A stretch of 64,000 nt of DNA from Clarkia xantiana subsp. parviflora (lineage: Eukaryota > Streptophyta > Magnoliopsida > Myrtales > Onagraceae): contig JAPTYO010000005.1 of the NCBI GenBank assembly GCA_036873135.1, positions 8,162,166 through 8,226,165 on the forward strand, given 5' to 3'. The position numbers and the translations under genes are program-made. Under the pieces are notes generated by a model that made no database searches, had not been told where the DNA came from, and saw only the letters and a program-made list of their open reading frames with translations. Shown in pieces: positions 23,445 through 35,819 of this stretch; the stretch's first letter is position 1; every line of letters begins with the position of its first letter.

Positions 23445-26400
23445 TTGGGGAGTGGTATAGCTGATTCTGGACTCTATCTTTTCAAACCTTTCTCTGCTGA
23501 AGATATCTGTGTGGGATTGAAGTCCTTTGTTGACTCTAGCTTGGGTTTATGGCATTTTAGATTGGGACATGCTTCTGCTAAGTCCGTTAATTGTATTGAT
23601 TCTCTCAATTTTCTTAGGAATAAGGGCTCTAATTTTCATACTTGCACTATTTGTCCTCAAGCAAAAATCACTAGACCTAGTTTTCCCTTATCTGATTCTA
23701 GGGCTGAGTCTATTTTTGATCTTGTCCATGCTGATGTTTGGGGACCTTATCATTTTGTTACTCATGATAATAAAAGATTTTTGGGTTAACAGGTCTTTTG
23801 GTCCATGATGTTTGACAACTTTTGGGTTTTGGTCAATGATGTTTTTTTTTACCTAGTTTTGGTACCATATGTTTGCAGATTTTTTCTAGTTTTGGTCTAA
23901 CCGTTACATTCCGTCCATTTTTTGACATGTTCAAGTCACGTGATCCACTCTAAACTTTAAATTTAGTCCCTCTAATACTTTCTTAACCTTTTTTTTGTTC
24001 AATTTAGTCTCGAAGTTTCAAAATTGACCCCAATTGGACAATAGGTCCAATTGAATTTTTGAAACTTCGGGACTAAATTGAACAAAAAAATGTTAGGAAA
24101 GTATTAGAGGGACTAAATTGAACAAAATTGAAAGTTTAGGGTGGATCACGTGACTTGTACATGTCAAAAAATGGACGGAATGTAACGGTTAGACCAAAAC
24201 TAGAAAAATCTGCAAACATATGGTACCAAAACTAGGTTAAAAAAAAAACATCATTGACCAAAACCCAAAAGTTGTCAAACATCATGGACCAAAAGACCTG
24301 TTAACCCAAGATTTTTTCTTACTCTTGTGGATGATTTCTCCAGAGCTACATGGGTGTTTCTATTACAATTTAAGTCTAATGTCCCTCTTATTTTAAAGAA
24401 CTTTCTTGCCATGATTGAAAATCAATTTAAGAAAATAGAAAAAAAAATGTTTACATCTGACAATGGAGGTGAATTTTTTAATGAGCAAGTTCGTTCTGTT
24501 TTTAACAATTTGGGGATTATACACCAGTCTAGTTGTTCTTACACCCCTCAACAGAATGGTACGGTTGAACGTAAGCATAGACACCTTTTGGAAGTTGCAA
24601 GAGCTTTATAACTGCAGGCACACATTCCTAACAAATTTTGGGGAGATTGCATTCTTACCTCCTGCTATTTGATAAATTTAATGCCCACTCCCCTTCTGAA
24701 TTGAAAATGTCCTCTTCAAATTTTAAAAGGCTCTCTTATTTCTATTGATCACTTAAGGGTTTTTGGTTGTTTAGCCTTTGCAAAGAATTTACTGGTTTCA
24801 GACAAGTTTGCATCTAGAGCAATTCCTAGTGTTTTCCTTGGCTATTCTGTAACTCAAAAGGGGTACAGATTATATGATTTGCAAAATGAGAAATTCTTTA
24901 TCAGTAGAGATGTTGTTTTCAGAGTCTGTATTCCATTTTGCTCAATGCAAACCTGATTTGTTACCTATCTTCTTTGAGCAACCACCCTCTTTTGATGCCA
25001 ATGATTTACCTTCTTCTAATTTTCAAAATTCTAAGGTATTCAGGAGAACCTCTATTCCTGAAAAGGACATTTTTCATGATGATGAACATGTTGATGTTGA
25101 TGAAATTATTCTTGATGATGAAGCCCTTCAGGTTTCTGATATGCCCCTCTTGCCAGATGATGAACCTCTTGAGGTTTCTGATGGGCCTCATCTCCCTTAT
25201 CCTGAGATTTCCAGAACCACCAGGTCTGGTAGAGCAGTCAAACCTCCTATATGGCAACATTCTTATGATATGGGAAGTTCCTCCATTCACTACCATATTC
25301 ATCGCTGTATATTTTATAACAAATTGTCTGCCCCATTTTCTGCTTTCTTGTCTTCTATGTCTAAGGTTTGTGAACCAAGAAATTTCATGGAGGCTTCTAA
25401 AGATCCTGCTTGGGTTGCTGCTATGCAGGATGAGGTCAATGCCCTTCAAGAAAATGGGACTTGGGAACTGGTTACCCTTCCCTCTGGTAAGACCCTTATT
25501 GGTTCAAAGTGGGTTTATCGTATTAAATATAAAGCTGATGGCTCCATCGAAAGATTTAAGGCCAGACTTGTTGCAAAAGAGTTCAAACAGAAATATGGAA
25601 TTGATTACAATGAAACTTTTTCTCCAGTGGCAAAAATTAATTCTGTTAGAACAGTCTTAGCCTTAGCTTCTATCAATTCTTGGCCTATTTTTCAGATGGA
25701 TGTTTATAATGTTTTTTTACAAGGGGACCTTTATGAAGAAGTTTATATGTCTGTCCCTCCTGGTTTTGATAAACATGGAAATACTCTTGTTTGTCATTTA
25801 AAAAAAATCTCTTTATGGTCTTAAACAAGCCTCTAGACAGTGGAACATCAAATTAACTGAGGCTTTGCTTTCCGCTGGCTATATGCAATCCAAACTTGAG
25901 TATTCCATGTTTTCTAAATCTGTTAGCAATGATATTGTTATACTCCATGTTTATGCGATGATTTACTCATTACTGGTAATAGTTCCATTTTGATCTCTGA
26001 ATTAAAATTTGTTTTGGAAAAAAATTTCAAGATGAAAGACCTTGGTGACTTAAAATACTTTTTAGATATTGAAGTTGCCAGGTCCTCTGAAGGAATTGTT
26101 CTTTCCCAACGCAAGTATGCTTTAGAATTGATTTTTTATCTTGGTTTTTCTGGATGCAAACCTGCTAGCACTCCTATGGAGCTCAATCTTAAACTCACCA
26201 CAGTAGAGTATGATCAACATTTAAAACTCATCTCTTCTGACTATGTTCTGGATGATGTGAGCTCCTATAGGCCTATAGGAGGCTATTAGGCAAGCTTTTA
26301 TACTTGACTACGACGAGGCCTGATATTTCTTATGTTGTGCAATATATGAGTCCATTTTTAAAGGTTCCCAAACAATCTCATTATCAGGCAGCTGTTCGTA

Positions 26401-26966
26401 TTGTTCGTTACATTAAGAGTGAGCCTGGTAAGAGTTTCTTTCTTTCTGCTGCTTCTGCTCCTATTTTATCTGCTTACTGTGACTCTGAATGGGGAGTGAT
26501 ATTATTCATCGTAAATCTGTTTCTGGTTATATTGTATTCCTTGGTGCTTAAAGTTAAGAAGCAATCCACTGTTTCTCTTTCCTCTGCAGAAGCAGAGTAC
26601 ATTACCATGGGGAAAACATTGTCTGAGCTCATTTGGCTCAGCAGGTTTCTTACTGAGCTTGGTTTTCATCAATCTGAGCCTATTTTCTTGTTATGTGACA
26701 ACAAGGCTGCCATACAGATTACATCAAACCCCGTGTCTCATGAACGTACCAAACATATTGATATTGCTTGTCATTTTATTCGTGACATGTTTTTGAAGCG
26801 TTTTGTGCAGCCCAGGTATGTTCGTTCAGAAGATCAGTTGGCAGACTTGTTTACCAAGTCTTTGGTCAGTCATCAACATCGTTTTCTTGCTTCCAGGATT
26901 GGTCTGAAGAACATATTCCCAGGAAGTGAGTCTGTGGATCCAGTTGCTAATGTGGCTCAAGTTTGA
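23445..26966 (+). pseudogene. Copia pol: integrase, RT and RNase H, broken
   Basis: Integrase zinc domain at 23530-23680 (HFRLGHAS, CTICPQAK). The core is split by a MITE at 23783-24307 and resumes at 24327 (DDFSRATWVF; SDNGGEFF, about 24458; QQNGTVERKHRH, about 24550), so all three DDE positions are present but separated by the insertion. RT occupies 25377-25824 (NGTWELV, GSKWVYRIKYKADGSIERFK, DYNETFSPVAK, QMDVYNVFLQGDLYEEVYM) and continues after frameshifts; a one-base loss at about 25955 disrupts the YxDD catalytic loop. RNase H runs 26304-26966 (TTRPDISYVVQ, SAYCDSEWG, LSSAEAEYI, LLCDNKAAIQI, RTKHIDIACHFIRD). The stop at 26964 is the natural end. Confidence 0.88.
23783..24307 (+). mobile_element. 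MITE with long inverted repeats, Mutator-like, in Copia integrase
   Basis: 525-bp insertion starting GGGTTAACAGGTCTTTTGG and ending with its inverted copy. The two arms (roughly 23783-24030 and 24060-24307) are inverted repeats of about 240 bp, so the whole element is a near-complete hairpin. Flanked by the perfect 9-bp direct repeat AAGATTTTT (23774-23782 and 24308-24316), which points to a MULE. Non-coding. The integrase reading frame stops at its left edge and picks up again a few bases past its right edge, so it inserted into a once-contiguous gene. Confidence 0.93.
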
Positions 26967-27004
26967 TAGGGAGTTTTAGTGGTCTTCAGCTTGAGGGGGA
27001 GTTT

Positions 27005-27339
27005 TGAGGTCTTGAAGTGCTGGTGTTTCAAGCTTGAAGACTTAATTACAGCTTTTATTAGTTCAGAGTGTATTTTGTGTATTGTGTTGGACATGTTTTG
27101 TTTCTTTGGGGTTTTTTTAGCCATTCCTTCTTTTGTTGTGGTTTATTTTGTAATTTGAGACTTTCCCACACTATTTAAGTCTGGGTTCAGGTGGAGAAGG
27201 GCCAGATGAAGGAATCCCTTCTAAGAAACCTGGAAACGCTTCTCATTCTTTCTTCTTCCTCGCCGTTTCTAGGGTTTGCTCGTTCTCGTTGATTTCGTTC
27301 CAGGTCCTTTATCACCATGTCAGATAGAGGATCTTAACA
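27005..27339 (+). repeat. Copia 3' LTR (first copy)
   Basis: 335 bp, TGAGGTCTTGAAGTGCTGG to GAGGATCTTAACA, directly after the purine tract. Confidence 0.92.
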
Positions 27340-27537
27340 ATTTGCATAATGTTATTAAATGATTATTTTTATTTTTAACACGATATTTAATTATTTACGT
27401 GTTATGTTTGAGTTAATATGATCAAATGGTTATAAAATAACATTTTTATCTTTACCTTCAAATGTTCTTCATCGTGTTTTCTTTATCAAAATTATAATTT
27501 AAAAATTCAATTTTTTTTTTTTAAATTGAACATCAGG

Positions 27538-28503
27538 TTCTCTTTCCTCTGCAGAAGCAAAATACATTACCATGGGGAAAACATTGACTGAGCTCATTTG
27601 GCTCAGTAGGTTTCTTACTGAGCTTGGTTTTCATCAATCTGAGCCTATTTCCTTGTTATGTGACAACAAGGCTGCCATACAGATTACATCAAACCCCGTG
27701 TCTCATGAACGTACCAAACATATTGATATTGCTTGTCATTTTATTCGTGACATGTTTTTGAAGCGTTTTGTGCAGCCCAGGTATGTTCGTTCCGAAGATC
27801 AGTTGGCAGACTTGTTTACCAAGTCTTTGGTTAGTCATCAGCATCGTTTTCTTGCTTCCAGGATTGATCTGAAGAACATATTCCCAGGAAGTGAGTATGT
27901 AGATCCAGTTGCTGTTGTGGCTCAAGTTTGATGGGGAGTTTTAGTGCTCTTCAGCTTGAGAGGGAGTTTTGAGGTCTTGAAATGCTGGTGTTTCAAGCTT
28001 GAAGACTTATTTACAGCTTTTATTAGTTCAGGGTGTATTTTGTGTATTGTGTTGGACATGTTTTGTTTCTTTGGGGTTGTTTTAGCCATTCCTTCTTTTG
28101 TTGTGGTTTATTTTGTAATTTGAGACATTCCCACACTATTTAAGTCTGGGTTCAGGTGGAGAAGGGCCAGATGAAGGAATCCCTTCTAAGAAACCTGGAA
28201 ACGCTTCTCATTCTTTCTTCTTCCTCGCCGTTTCTAGGGTTTGCTCGTTCTCGTTGATTTCGTTCCAGATCCTTTATCACCATGTTAGATAGAGGATCTT
28301 AACAGTTTGCATAATGTGATTAAACGATTATTTTTATGTTTAACGTGATATTTAATTATTTACGTGTTATGTTTGAGTTAATATGATTAAATGGTTATAA
28401 AATAACAGTTTTATCTTTACCTTCAAATGTTCTTCATCGTGTTTTCTTTATCAAAATTATAATTTAAAAATTCAATTTTTTTTTTTAAATTGAACACCAG
28501 GTT
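27538..28503 (+). repeat. Tandem duplication of RNase H end, 3' LTR and flank
   Basis: A second copy of the block 26577-27537: the RNase H C-terminus (27572-27931, open, with LLCDNKAAIQI and RTKHIDIACHF), a purine tract, a third LTR (27970-28304) and about 200 bases of outer flank. The join is at CATCAGGTTC/TCTTTCCTCTG near 27537, with only about three bases (TTC) shared, so it looks like a microhomology-mediated event. The copies differ by a few percent. The unit includes DNA outside the element, so it arose after insertion in the chromosome. Confidence 0.9.
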
Positions 28504-29193
28504 CGAATCTTAACCCAGCTAGGGTTCAGATTCAAAACAGTGTTTGATTTTGAAAAAATAAAAAATAAAAAAATGCAAAACGTAATGACTTTGATGAAGA
28601 ATAATTATTTTTTTTAATTGTTAATCACCCATATTTTATTGAAATAAGAACGATTACAAGCTACAAAGTAAAAAACAACCGCTCAGGGGTACCGACGAAG
28701 CATAAATATGGGAATGGTATTTTAGACATTTCATCAAATTGTAATCAAATAGTCTAATTTGCAAACGTATATAACTAAAAAAACATATGTTTAAACTAAT
28801 CGATCACATTGAGCTAAATGAGACGTATGCGGAACAGTCATGAAATAAAACGAAACTTTTTTTGTTCGAAAAGAAGTAAAAAAAATAAGTAACAAATCGA
28901 AATAATGGATTCATTTAGCATATCAAAACATTTCGAAATAAAAAATTGATCCTTTTATTTTCAATAGGAATTAATTGATACGTTAGATACAGATAGATCT
29001 TGTAAATTCTCTCTTTTTTTTTTGTCAATCAAGCTTTCTCTTTTTCTTTTTTATGCAATTTTTTCCATTTTAATAAAAAGGGGATTCCTTTGGCTGGAAA
29101 ATAGTTTACCTATCTTAAATTATTAAGTTGAACGCATATTATAAATAAAAATATAAATAAATAAATAAAACAGAATTTGATCAAGATTATTAT

Positions 29194-29255
<62 letters not shown>

Positions 29256-29755
29256 ATGATGAGTGGTGTGTGACACGTAATCAAAATGTCTTCAGATTAA
29301 AGAAAACAGCTTCCAAGAGATTGGATCGAGATGGAAAACAACGTATTATTATTTATAACGATGATATAGACATATAGTCTATATAGTTACTTGTTAGAAA
29401 AATAAAATATGAATAATAGAGAAACACATTATTTGCTATCGAACTGATAATATAATGGTGATTATTATAATAATTATTGGCATATTATAATAATGGTTTA
29501 CAAGGCCAATATATAAGCTTTTTTTTTGGGCCCACTAAGCTTCAATAGTTATTATTTTTAAGTAAAGGCCAATATATAAATAGAAGGTAAGCAGTAAGCT
29601 ACGGGTAAATACCGCATGGACTAAACTTGGACAAATTAAACTTACAAAAGAACACTATGTATCTTTGGGAAAAAAAAAATATATATATTTGTATGGTCAT
29701 AATAGTATTTTCTATACACTGATTTGACACAGTCTACCAAATTTGGTATAACAAA
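28504..29755. other. AT-rich spacer, no gene
   Basis: Continues the flank of the Copia element (caggttcgaatcttaaccc), then very AT-rich DNA. A (TA)n microsatellite spans about 29196-29249. The stretch 28880-29100 has a plastid-spacer-like look (ATTGATCCTTTTATTTTCAA and poly-T runs), which I could not confirm. No coding region is supported. Confidence 0.45.
29196..29249. repeat. (TA)n microsatellite
   Basis: About 27 uninterrupted TA dinucleotides preceded by a short (TAT)n tract. It is likely polymorphic. Confidence 0.95.
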
Positions 29756-30320
29756 TATTAGTATATAGTGACGTGGCGCCGTAAATAGTAATTTGTTAAT
29801 AATAAAGATATTACTTAAGATAATTGAGTAAATGTCACACTAGTTTAATTGGCCTTGACCCAATTCCTAATTAACATGGGAGACCCAAAATTGAACCTCC
29901 CTCCCTTGATAGGTGGTTCGGCAGAACCCTAGTCCCACATTGGGTCCACTCCACCAATCCTATATATATGGGAGTCTCCTAAGGGGTTTTACAAATAAAG
30001 TAATTCATAAGTCCCTCCATTGAGAAACTTGAGAGAAACCCTTTCCCCCCTCAGTAGAGATTTTGGCACACCATAATCAGTCCGATGTTCTGTCCCCGTT
30101 GAGGAATCGATCAGAGGATTTGCTGTGGAGCTTATACCGCATAGGACTTCTTCTCACGAAGAACTTGTACGGGTTCCGACTGGAGGATCAGAACTCCCTC
30201 CACATCGTTCTTGGGCAGGAAAGCTATTGAGGTATGTGTACATTATTCCGAACTGCGTAGTTAGATTACTTGCATGTACAGGTTTAGCATTCCGTAGTAT
30301 TATGTCCCCGTAATCCAGCA
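29756..30320 (+). repeat. 5' LTR of plus-strand Copia copy
   Basis: About 565 bp of the 0.6-kb-LTR family; the start is inferred by alignment (TATTAGTATATAG against TGTTGGCATAAGG) and its TG has apparently become TA. It ends CCCGTAATCCAGCA at 30320, directly followed by a primer-binding site. TATA-like box CCTATATATATGGG at about 29960-29973; family blocks GATCAGAGGATTTGCTGTGG and TACCGCATAGGAC are present. Confidence 0.8.
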
Positions 30321-31995
30321 GTGGTATCAGAGCTTGTGTTAGGAGTTCTTAAATTTTTGATAAACTGATGTTCTTGAGTTTTAATTATGAACACCGAAAT
30401 TTTCATAAGTAATCCGAAAATTTAAAACATGACATCATGTTTTTTATCTTTAAAAACTTAAAATTTTCAGATTTTACATGTTTTTGTGGATCAATACCGA
30501 AAATTTTGGTTTAAATTTGAGATTGATGTTCATAACCTTCAAGAACACGATTAGTTTTATCAATGGTTTTTGGATTCGTGATCATAATAGTGTTTGATCT
30601 TAAAATTTGACAATTTTTCCAATTAAAGCTGTTTGTGCCGAAAACCCTAGTAAATTATTAGGTAAATTTTTTAATTTCTTAGGGTGTAAGTTAGCCAATT
30701 TCGGCCGGCCTAATGTAGATATATTTGTTACCATATTTCAATTTTATTAAAGGAAACAATATATCTATAAATTGGAAAGATAAGGAAATGATTCACATTA
30801 TATAGTAAAATATATAAACTATCAATATATTTAGTTAAAGATAGGGATAAAGATATATTGATAGGATTTAGTTACTTAAAAAGATTAAGAAGATATATTG
30901 TCTATATATTTTTTCCCTAAATATATATTTGACAATAATTATATATATATTGTTGATTGATTTACATCTTATAGATAGAATCTTGACAATATTTATATAT
31001 ATTAATAATATATATGTGCCAAATTTATTTATATATATTAGCAATATTGTAAATTATTTTACATAATTAATATTTCATGTGGGCTAAGTTAAGTTTTTGG
31101 TGGATTTTAAAACTCTATTTAGCCCAAGAGAAGTATTTTGGTCGAACCCTCCAGGGTTTATGGGCCAATCCAATTTGCATTAACGGAGCAGGTAAAACCA
31201 ATCTGGATTTTCTTAATCGGACCGACCTAGATGGGTGGGGTTGGACCTGGGTAACTAAGTGAATCTAAACCGAACTGGTTTCGAGTGATGAACCGAACCA
31301 CAATCTTATTTTATTGAACCGCTTCAGACCAAATCGGATTTTTAAAATCGGATCGACCTGAACCGGATTTTAATTCGGACCGAACCAACTTTTAAAATTT
31401 TTGAAAATTTTAAATGTTCAATAAAGTAGGATGTCAAATTTTAAATCCAAAATGTTTTCGAACTTTAAAATTATCCTAAACAGTGCTCTTAAGGTTGGTG
31501 TTTTTACACATTTTCGGTTAAAACCTTAATGCCTAGTTACGATTATGGGGATGGATCTCGGATATACATTTTTTGGGACTGGATTAAAATTAGTGGGCTG
31601 AATTGCAATTGTTTACTTTCTGCAAAATATATTAGAAATGTCATCTTGACTTCGTCAAGCTAGCTGAATAATATATTGTGAGCATTGAGCTCTGGAATTT
31701 AAATATATGGTTTGAGCAATAAGATAGACATGCTGTGCTGATTGAAAGTGCCTAGAATACATGTCTAGAAATTTCGCATAATTGATTGTAAGCATGAATT
31801 GCAAAACGGCCCCTAATATTTTCAAAGCATTTTCAAAACCGAAAATTCCAGTCGCCGATTATGCATGAAGTGTGCGGAAGTTGCATGTTTTGACAAGAAA
31901 GGTAGAATGTTCATGACTGAAAGCATGTGATAATTTACTTTATGTAGAATTATGTATGCTAGGAACATTAGACGCATGACTCGTAAGCATGTTGT
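30321..31995 (+). mobile_element. Copia primer-binding site and 5' leader (plus strand)
   Basis: Primer-binding site GTGGTATCAGAGC (30321-30333) and a long AT-rich leader without coding sequence. The leader is homologous, inverted, to 36100-37786: blocks such as TGTGGGCTAAGTTAAGTTTT, GACCTAGATGGGT and ACATTAGACGCATGAC occur in the same order. It is cut at 31995, where the LTR of the minus-strand copy begins. Gag and pol of this plus-strand copy are absent; only its last 187 internal bases and 3' LTR remain at 38397-39183. Confidence 0.8.
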
Positions 31996-32290
31996 TGTCG
32001 GATTACGGGGACGTAATACTACGGAATGCTAAACGTGTACTTAGTAAGTAATCTAATTACGCAGCGGAATAATGTACACATACCTCAATAGCTTTCCTGT
32101 CGAAGAACGTTGTGGAGGGAGTTCCGATCCTCGGTCGGAACCCGTACAAGTTCTTCGTGAGAAGAAGTCCTACGCGGTATAAGCTCCACAGCAAAATCTC
32201 TGATCGATTCTTCAACGGGGACAGAACCTCGGACTGATGTACACCAAAAATCTCTACTAAGGGGTGAGAGGGATTCTCTCAAGTTCCTCA
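31996..32290 (-). repeat. Truncated 3' LTR of the minus-strand Copia copy
   Basis: Inner/U5-side half of the LTR in reverse: TGTCGGATTACGGGG, CTACGCGGTATAAGCTCCAC, ending at CAAGTTCCTCAATGG where pol sequence starts. Confidence 0.85.
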
Positions 32291-32291
32291 A

Positions 32292-33640
32292 TGGAACTTA
32301 TAAAGGTATACTCTGAAAGTCAGTCATGGCGTAACAGATGTCTGGGCGAGTGCAGAGCATGGCGTACATCAGACTTCCGACCATGCTCAAATACTCTGCG
32401 CCCTTCATCTGGTCACTCTCCTGCTAGTTTTTCAGTCCATCACGCTTTGACAGCGCGCACCCGAACACAACCGGCGTCTCCACGGGTTTGGCATCTAGCA
32501 TTCAGAATCTTTTCAACGGTTTGTTGATGTATGATTCTTGAGATAGACACAATCTTCGGGCGGCACGATCTCTGGTGATTTTAATGCCTAAGATGTACGT
32601 GGCCTCTCCCATGTCTTTCATTTCGAATACTGATGCTAACAGGACTTCGATTGTTTCATGAAACTCACATCGTTTGCAGTAATGAGGTTGTCATCCACGT
32701 ACAAGGTTAAGATGACGTACTTAGATCTGGAGGTCTTAGTGTATGCACAGGGATCCTCATGGAGGTTCACGAATCTGTTTCCAACGATTTCCTCATGGAA
32801 CCTGCAATACCATTGCCGAGACGATTGTTTAAGACCTTAGATAGACTTATGGAGTTTACAAACTTTTTGTTCGTTGCCAGGAGTAATGAAACCCTCCGGC
32901 TGTTCCATGTAGATCTCTTCCTCCAGGTTTCCATGGAGGAATGCGGTCTTAACATCCATTTGGTGCAGCTCAAGATCGAGTCATGCAACGAGGGCAAGAA
33001 TGGCCCTGACCGTGGTGTAACGCACAGTCGGTGAGTATGTTTCATCGAAGTCCACTCCGTGCAGCTGGGTATATACTTTCGCAACAAGTCGGGATTTGTA
33101 TCGCTCGACTTCTCCTTCAGCAGTGAGTTTGAGCTTCAAAACCCACTTAGCCCCTATAGCTCTGCGTTTAGCATGTAGATCAACTAAAGACCATACTGAA
33201 TTGGCTTTCATTGAGGCAGGTAGATCTCTTCCTCCATTGCTTTCCTCCATTCCTTCGCTTGAGGTCCTTCCATTGCTTGCTTAACCGTTACCGGTTCATC
33301 AACAGACGTTAGAGTGAGTATTTCACCTCTTTCAATGGGATACTTCATGGGAGAAGTTTGTTGCCTTTGACTTCGTCTAGGCTCGTTTGTCCCATCTTGA
33401 GTTTGATCGATATTCCCACTCGGAATAATGCTTCTTATCGGAGCATCACTCCCACTGGGAATAATGGCAGTGCTGGAACCTTGACTGACAACTTTCCTTG
33501 GACGTCCCCTCGGTCTCGGGATTCTACCTCCGAGGTTAATTCCTTGATCACTATGACATGGAACCGAGTTGGTTAATCCACTCCCACTGGGAACAATGGG
33601 TAGTTGTGTCGTTATTGGATTTTCATCTGGTGGTTCAGCA
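32292..33640 (-). pseudogene. Copia RT remnant and upstream linker
   Basis: Minus-strand pieces of RT: linker with RGRPRK and repeated I(I)PSGS/N units (33560-33400) and RRSQRQ (33370); the RT start NSVWSLVDLHAKRRAIGAKW and VERYKSRLVAK (33205-33080), DFDETYSPTVRYTTVRAILA (33055-32990); then, after frame breaks, [16 protein letters not shown] sequence (about 32930), the PGNEQ region and a CTRPDICYAM block at 32350-32320. It ends where the LTR fragment begins. The same pol as at 10.9-11.7 kb, with many stops. Confidence 0.8.
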
Positions 33641-35091
33641 ACGTGATTCTTAGGTTCAACTTGATTCGCATTAGCAGCATTAGTGATTTGAGTGTGGGAG
33701 GGAGGCCTCCCACTGGGTTTACTATGATAATGTCTCCATCATCATTTACCAGTTCATTCACTCGTGTTGTGTCAAATCTCCCACTCGAAGTAAGTGGGAC
33801 CTGGGAATCGCCGCCAAATCTCCCACTCGATCAAGACTTCGTCTGTTTTATAAGCGTTGGAATTTCGTCCTCGAGCTTTGTAATGTTTCATGTTCGACCA
33901 CGGCACCATAATTTGAAGCTTATTTTAAACATGTATTGACTAAGAGTGTTTTGATACTCATTATCCAAATACTTGTTTTTAATGCGCAAATTAATGTCGC
34001 ACTTTGATAAGGAGTAATCCATATCATTTCCTTTAGCTAGTTTATGGCAACGTGTTTCGACCGATTATCGTGAAGCAAAGAACTACATTTATGCGAGTCA
34101 ACGATACTTCATCCCGTGATTCGTTGAATTCTAACATTATGTAATATTAGATTACGCTTCTTGAAGTGTTTTCTGAAATGAATGTCTCGCCAGACTTATC
34201 GTTCAAAGCTAATAGTCGGAGAGTCATTTTACCGACTACTTCATTTAGTTTGTTAACTCATTCAGAGACTTATCCACCTCTTGAATTATGCATTGGGCTT
34301 ACGCTTATGCGTGAATTGATATTATACTAACTCGTGGTACCCTTTAAGGCGTACCTCTTGCTTTTGTACAAATAATCAATGAGTTATTCCATAAACGAAA
34401 ATTCATTCCATTAAAACATTTCAGCTTTTAATTTGTACTTTGAAACGATGTGTTCTGTCTTTCGAGGTACACGCGCGAGTGGCGCCTAAAACCAGTTTAA
34501 ATTGTTTCTTTTCAAATTTAAATCAATTTAATCTAATCGGTTTTGAACATGTTCAATTACTATGGAATTTATCATTTTAATGGAGTACTAACAAATAAGA
34601 GAAAGAGTTATTGGCCGGCTTGCTTTTTTAAAACTACACAATTGATGGATGTTGATTAGATGAATAAGTGTGCTTGCATATATTTGATTCCCCCATTTTA
34701 CTGGCGGAACTTCAGTTTATTCTTTTCGGATCGTTCCTATTTGACCGGGTCGATTAATTTCTATAAGTAGGCCACGTTTCAAATCGAACGTTAACTACTT
34801 TACTCGATAACTCCGAATCATAATTAACCATATTCAAACATCCAATATGAACAATATGAAATCCCTTAATGATAATAACAAGGTTCTAAGATCAATAACT
34901 GGAACTATAAAGAAGAAAGAATCGTCAGACAGGAAGTCATATGCACATATTAGTGCTTCACCTGAAAATAAATTCACAAGTGAATTATGTCAGATGTATG
35001 CATCATATAAAACGTTTTACGGTCTTATCATTATGGTAAACGAGACGTACCTTTTACGGAACATCTAGAAACCAGTGGTTATCGCACCGGT
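33641..35091 (-). other. Decayed middle of the minus-strand Copia copy
   Basis: No continuous coding sequence. By position it should hold protease and integrase, but I could not recognise their motifs; it is either strongly decayed or replaced. Small plus-strand frames here (33604-33939, 34847-35068) are shadows. Confidence 0.35.
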
Positions 35092-35806
35092 TCATCTCTT
35101 TGACCTTTTGTTGCCGGGGTTTGCCAAGCAATTTCGAAGACCAGTAAATCTGGCTTCGATTACATCGGGTAGTTTAGGGATTATGTTATCTTTATGGTCA
35201 GCGTCATACAGATCCACAAGGGCCTTAATCGAAGTGATCAGGCGTGTGAGTCCGTTATCGTCAGCAAACCATGAAAGAGGGAACATCCTCATTACTCTCC
35301 GAATTCCTGCCCATTCCACAGCTGGATCTTGAACGGTTGTTACCCCGCTCTCATTGCATAGAATATCGTTGTATTTTGTCATTAGCTTTCCGGACCTTTC
35401 CCTTGCCATGGCGAAGGTGTAAGGTGCACCAAAGATGCAATTCACTCTCTCGAATGTATCTTTCCTCTGCTCCAGTTGACAAGTGCGAGTAAATTAATTC
35501 TCAAGCTTCCTGATCTTTCTTTAACCTGTTTTTGCCATTGTATTTGTAGGGTTTTCCATATTCGTTCGTCTCTATCCTCTTTGCTTTTGGATTGATTCGA
35601 TTATCAAGATCCGCAGCAGTGAGAAGACCTTGAACACTTATCTTCCATTCATCATAATCGACATCTCCCAATATGTGAGGTTTATAATAGCTCGTCGACC
35701 AAGCCATGAATACTAACACATTGATAATTATGTTAATCAGGAATACAATAACATTTAGTAAAAGAATTGCAAACATCGGATTATCTATTAGGATGGAATA
35801 CGACAA
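35092..35806 (-). pseudogene. Gag-like region of the minus-strand Copia copy
   Basis: Two minus-strand blocks in different frames. The first (from the Met at about 35704: MAWSTSYYKPHILGDVDYDE and WKISVQGLLTAADLDNRIN) has the Y..W...(V/M)Q..L pattern of Copia gag N-termini and sits after the 5' LTR and leader, where gag starts. The second (35445-35092, 117 codons) is open and contains VEWAGIRRVMRMFPLSWFAD and IEARFTGLRNCLANPGNK. I do not recognise it; it may be the rest of an unusual gag or a captured host sequence. Between them is a stop at about 35500. Confidence 0.5.
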
Positions 35807-35819
35807 ATAGTGATCCTTT

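Larger units (their letters stand above)
21415..27339 (+). mobile_element. Copia LTR retrotransposon, decayed, near full length
   Basis: Element with 5' LTR 21415-21746, primer-binding site TGGTATCAGAGCA (21747-21759, initiator-Met tRNA), gag-pol in several frames, the purine tract CTTGAGGGGGAG (about 26990-27001) and 3' LTR 27005-27339. Domain order gag, zinc knuckles, protease, integrase, RT, RNase H is the Copia order. It is interrupted in integrase by a MITE (23783-24307) and carries a downstream tandem duplication with a third LTR (27538-28503). The flanks (GTGTT left, ATTTG right) do not form a clean 5-bp duplication. The flanking DNA right of it resembles the inverted-repeat element at 56978-57900. 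Confidence 0.92.

Noticed and set aside
25006..25449. 147-codon minus-strand frame
   Set aside because: Antisense shadow of the Copia linker and RT region.
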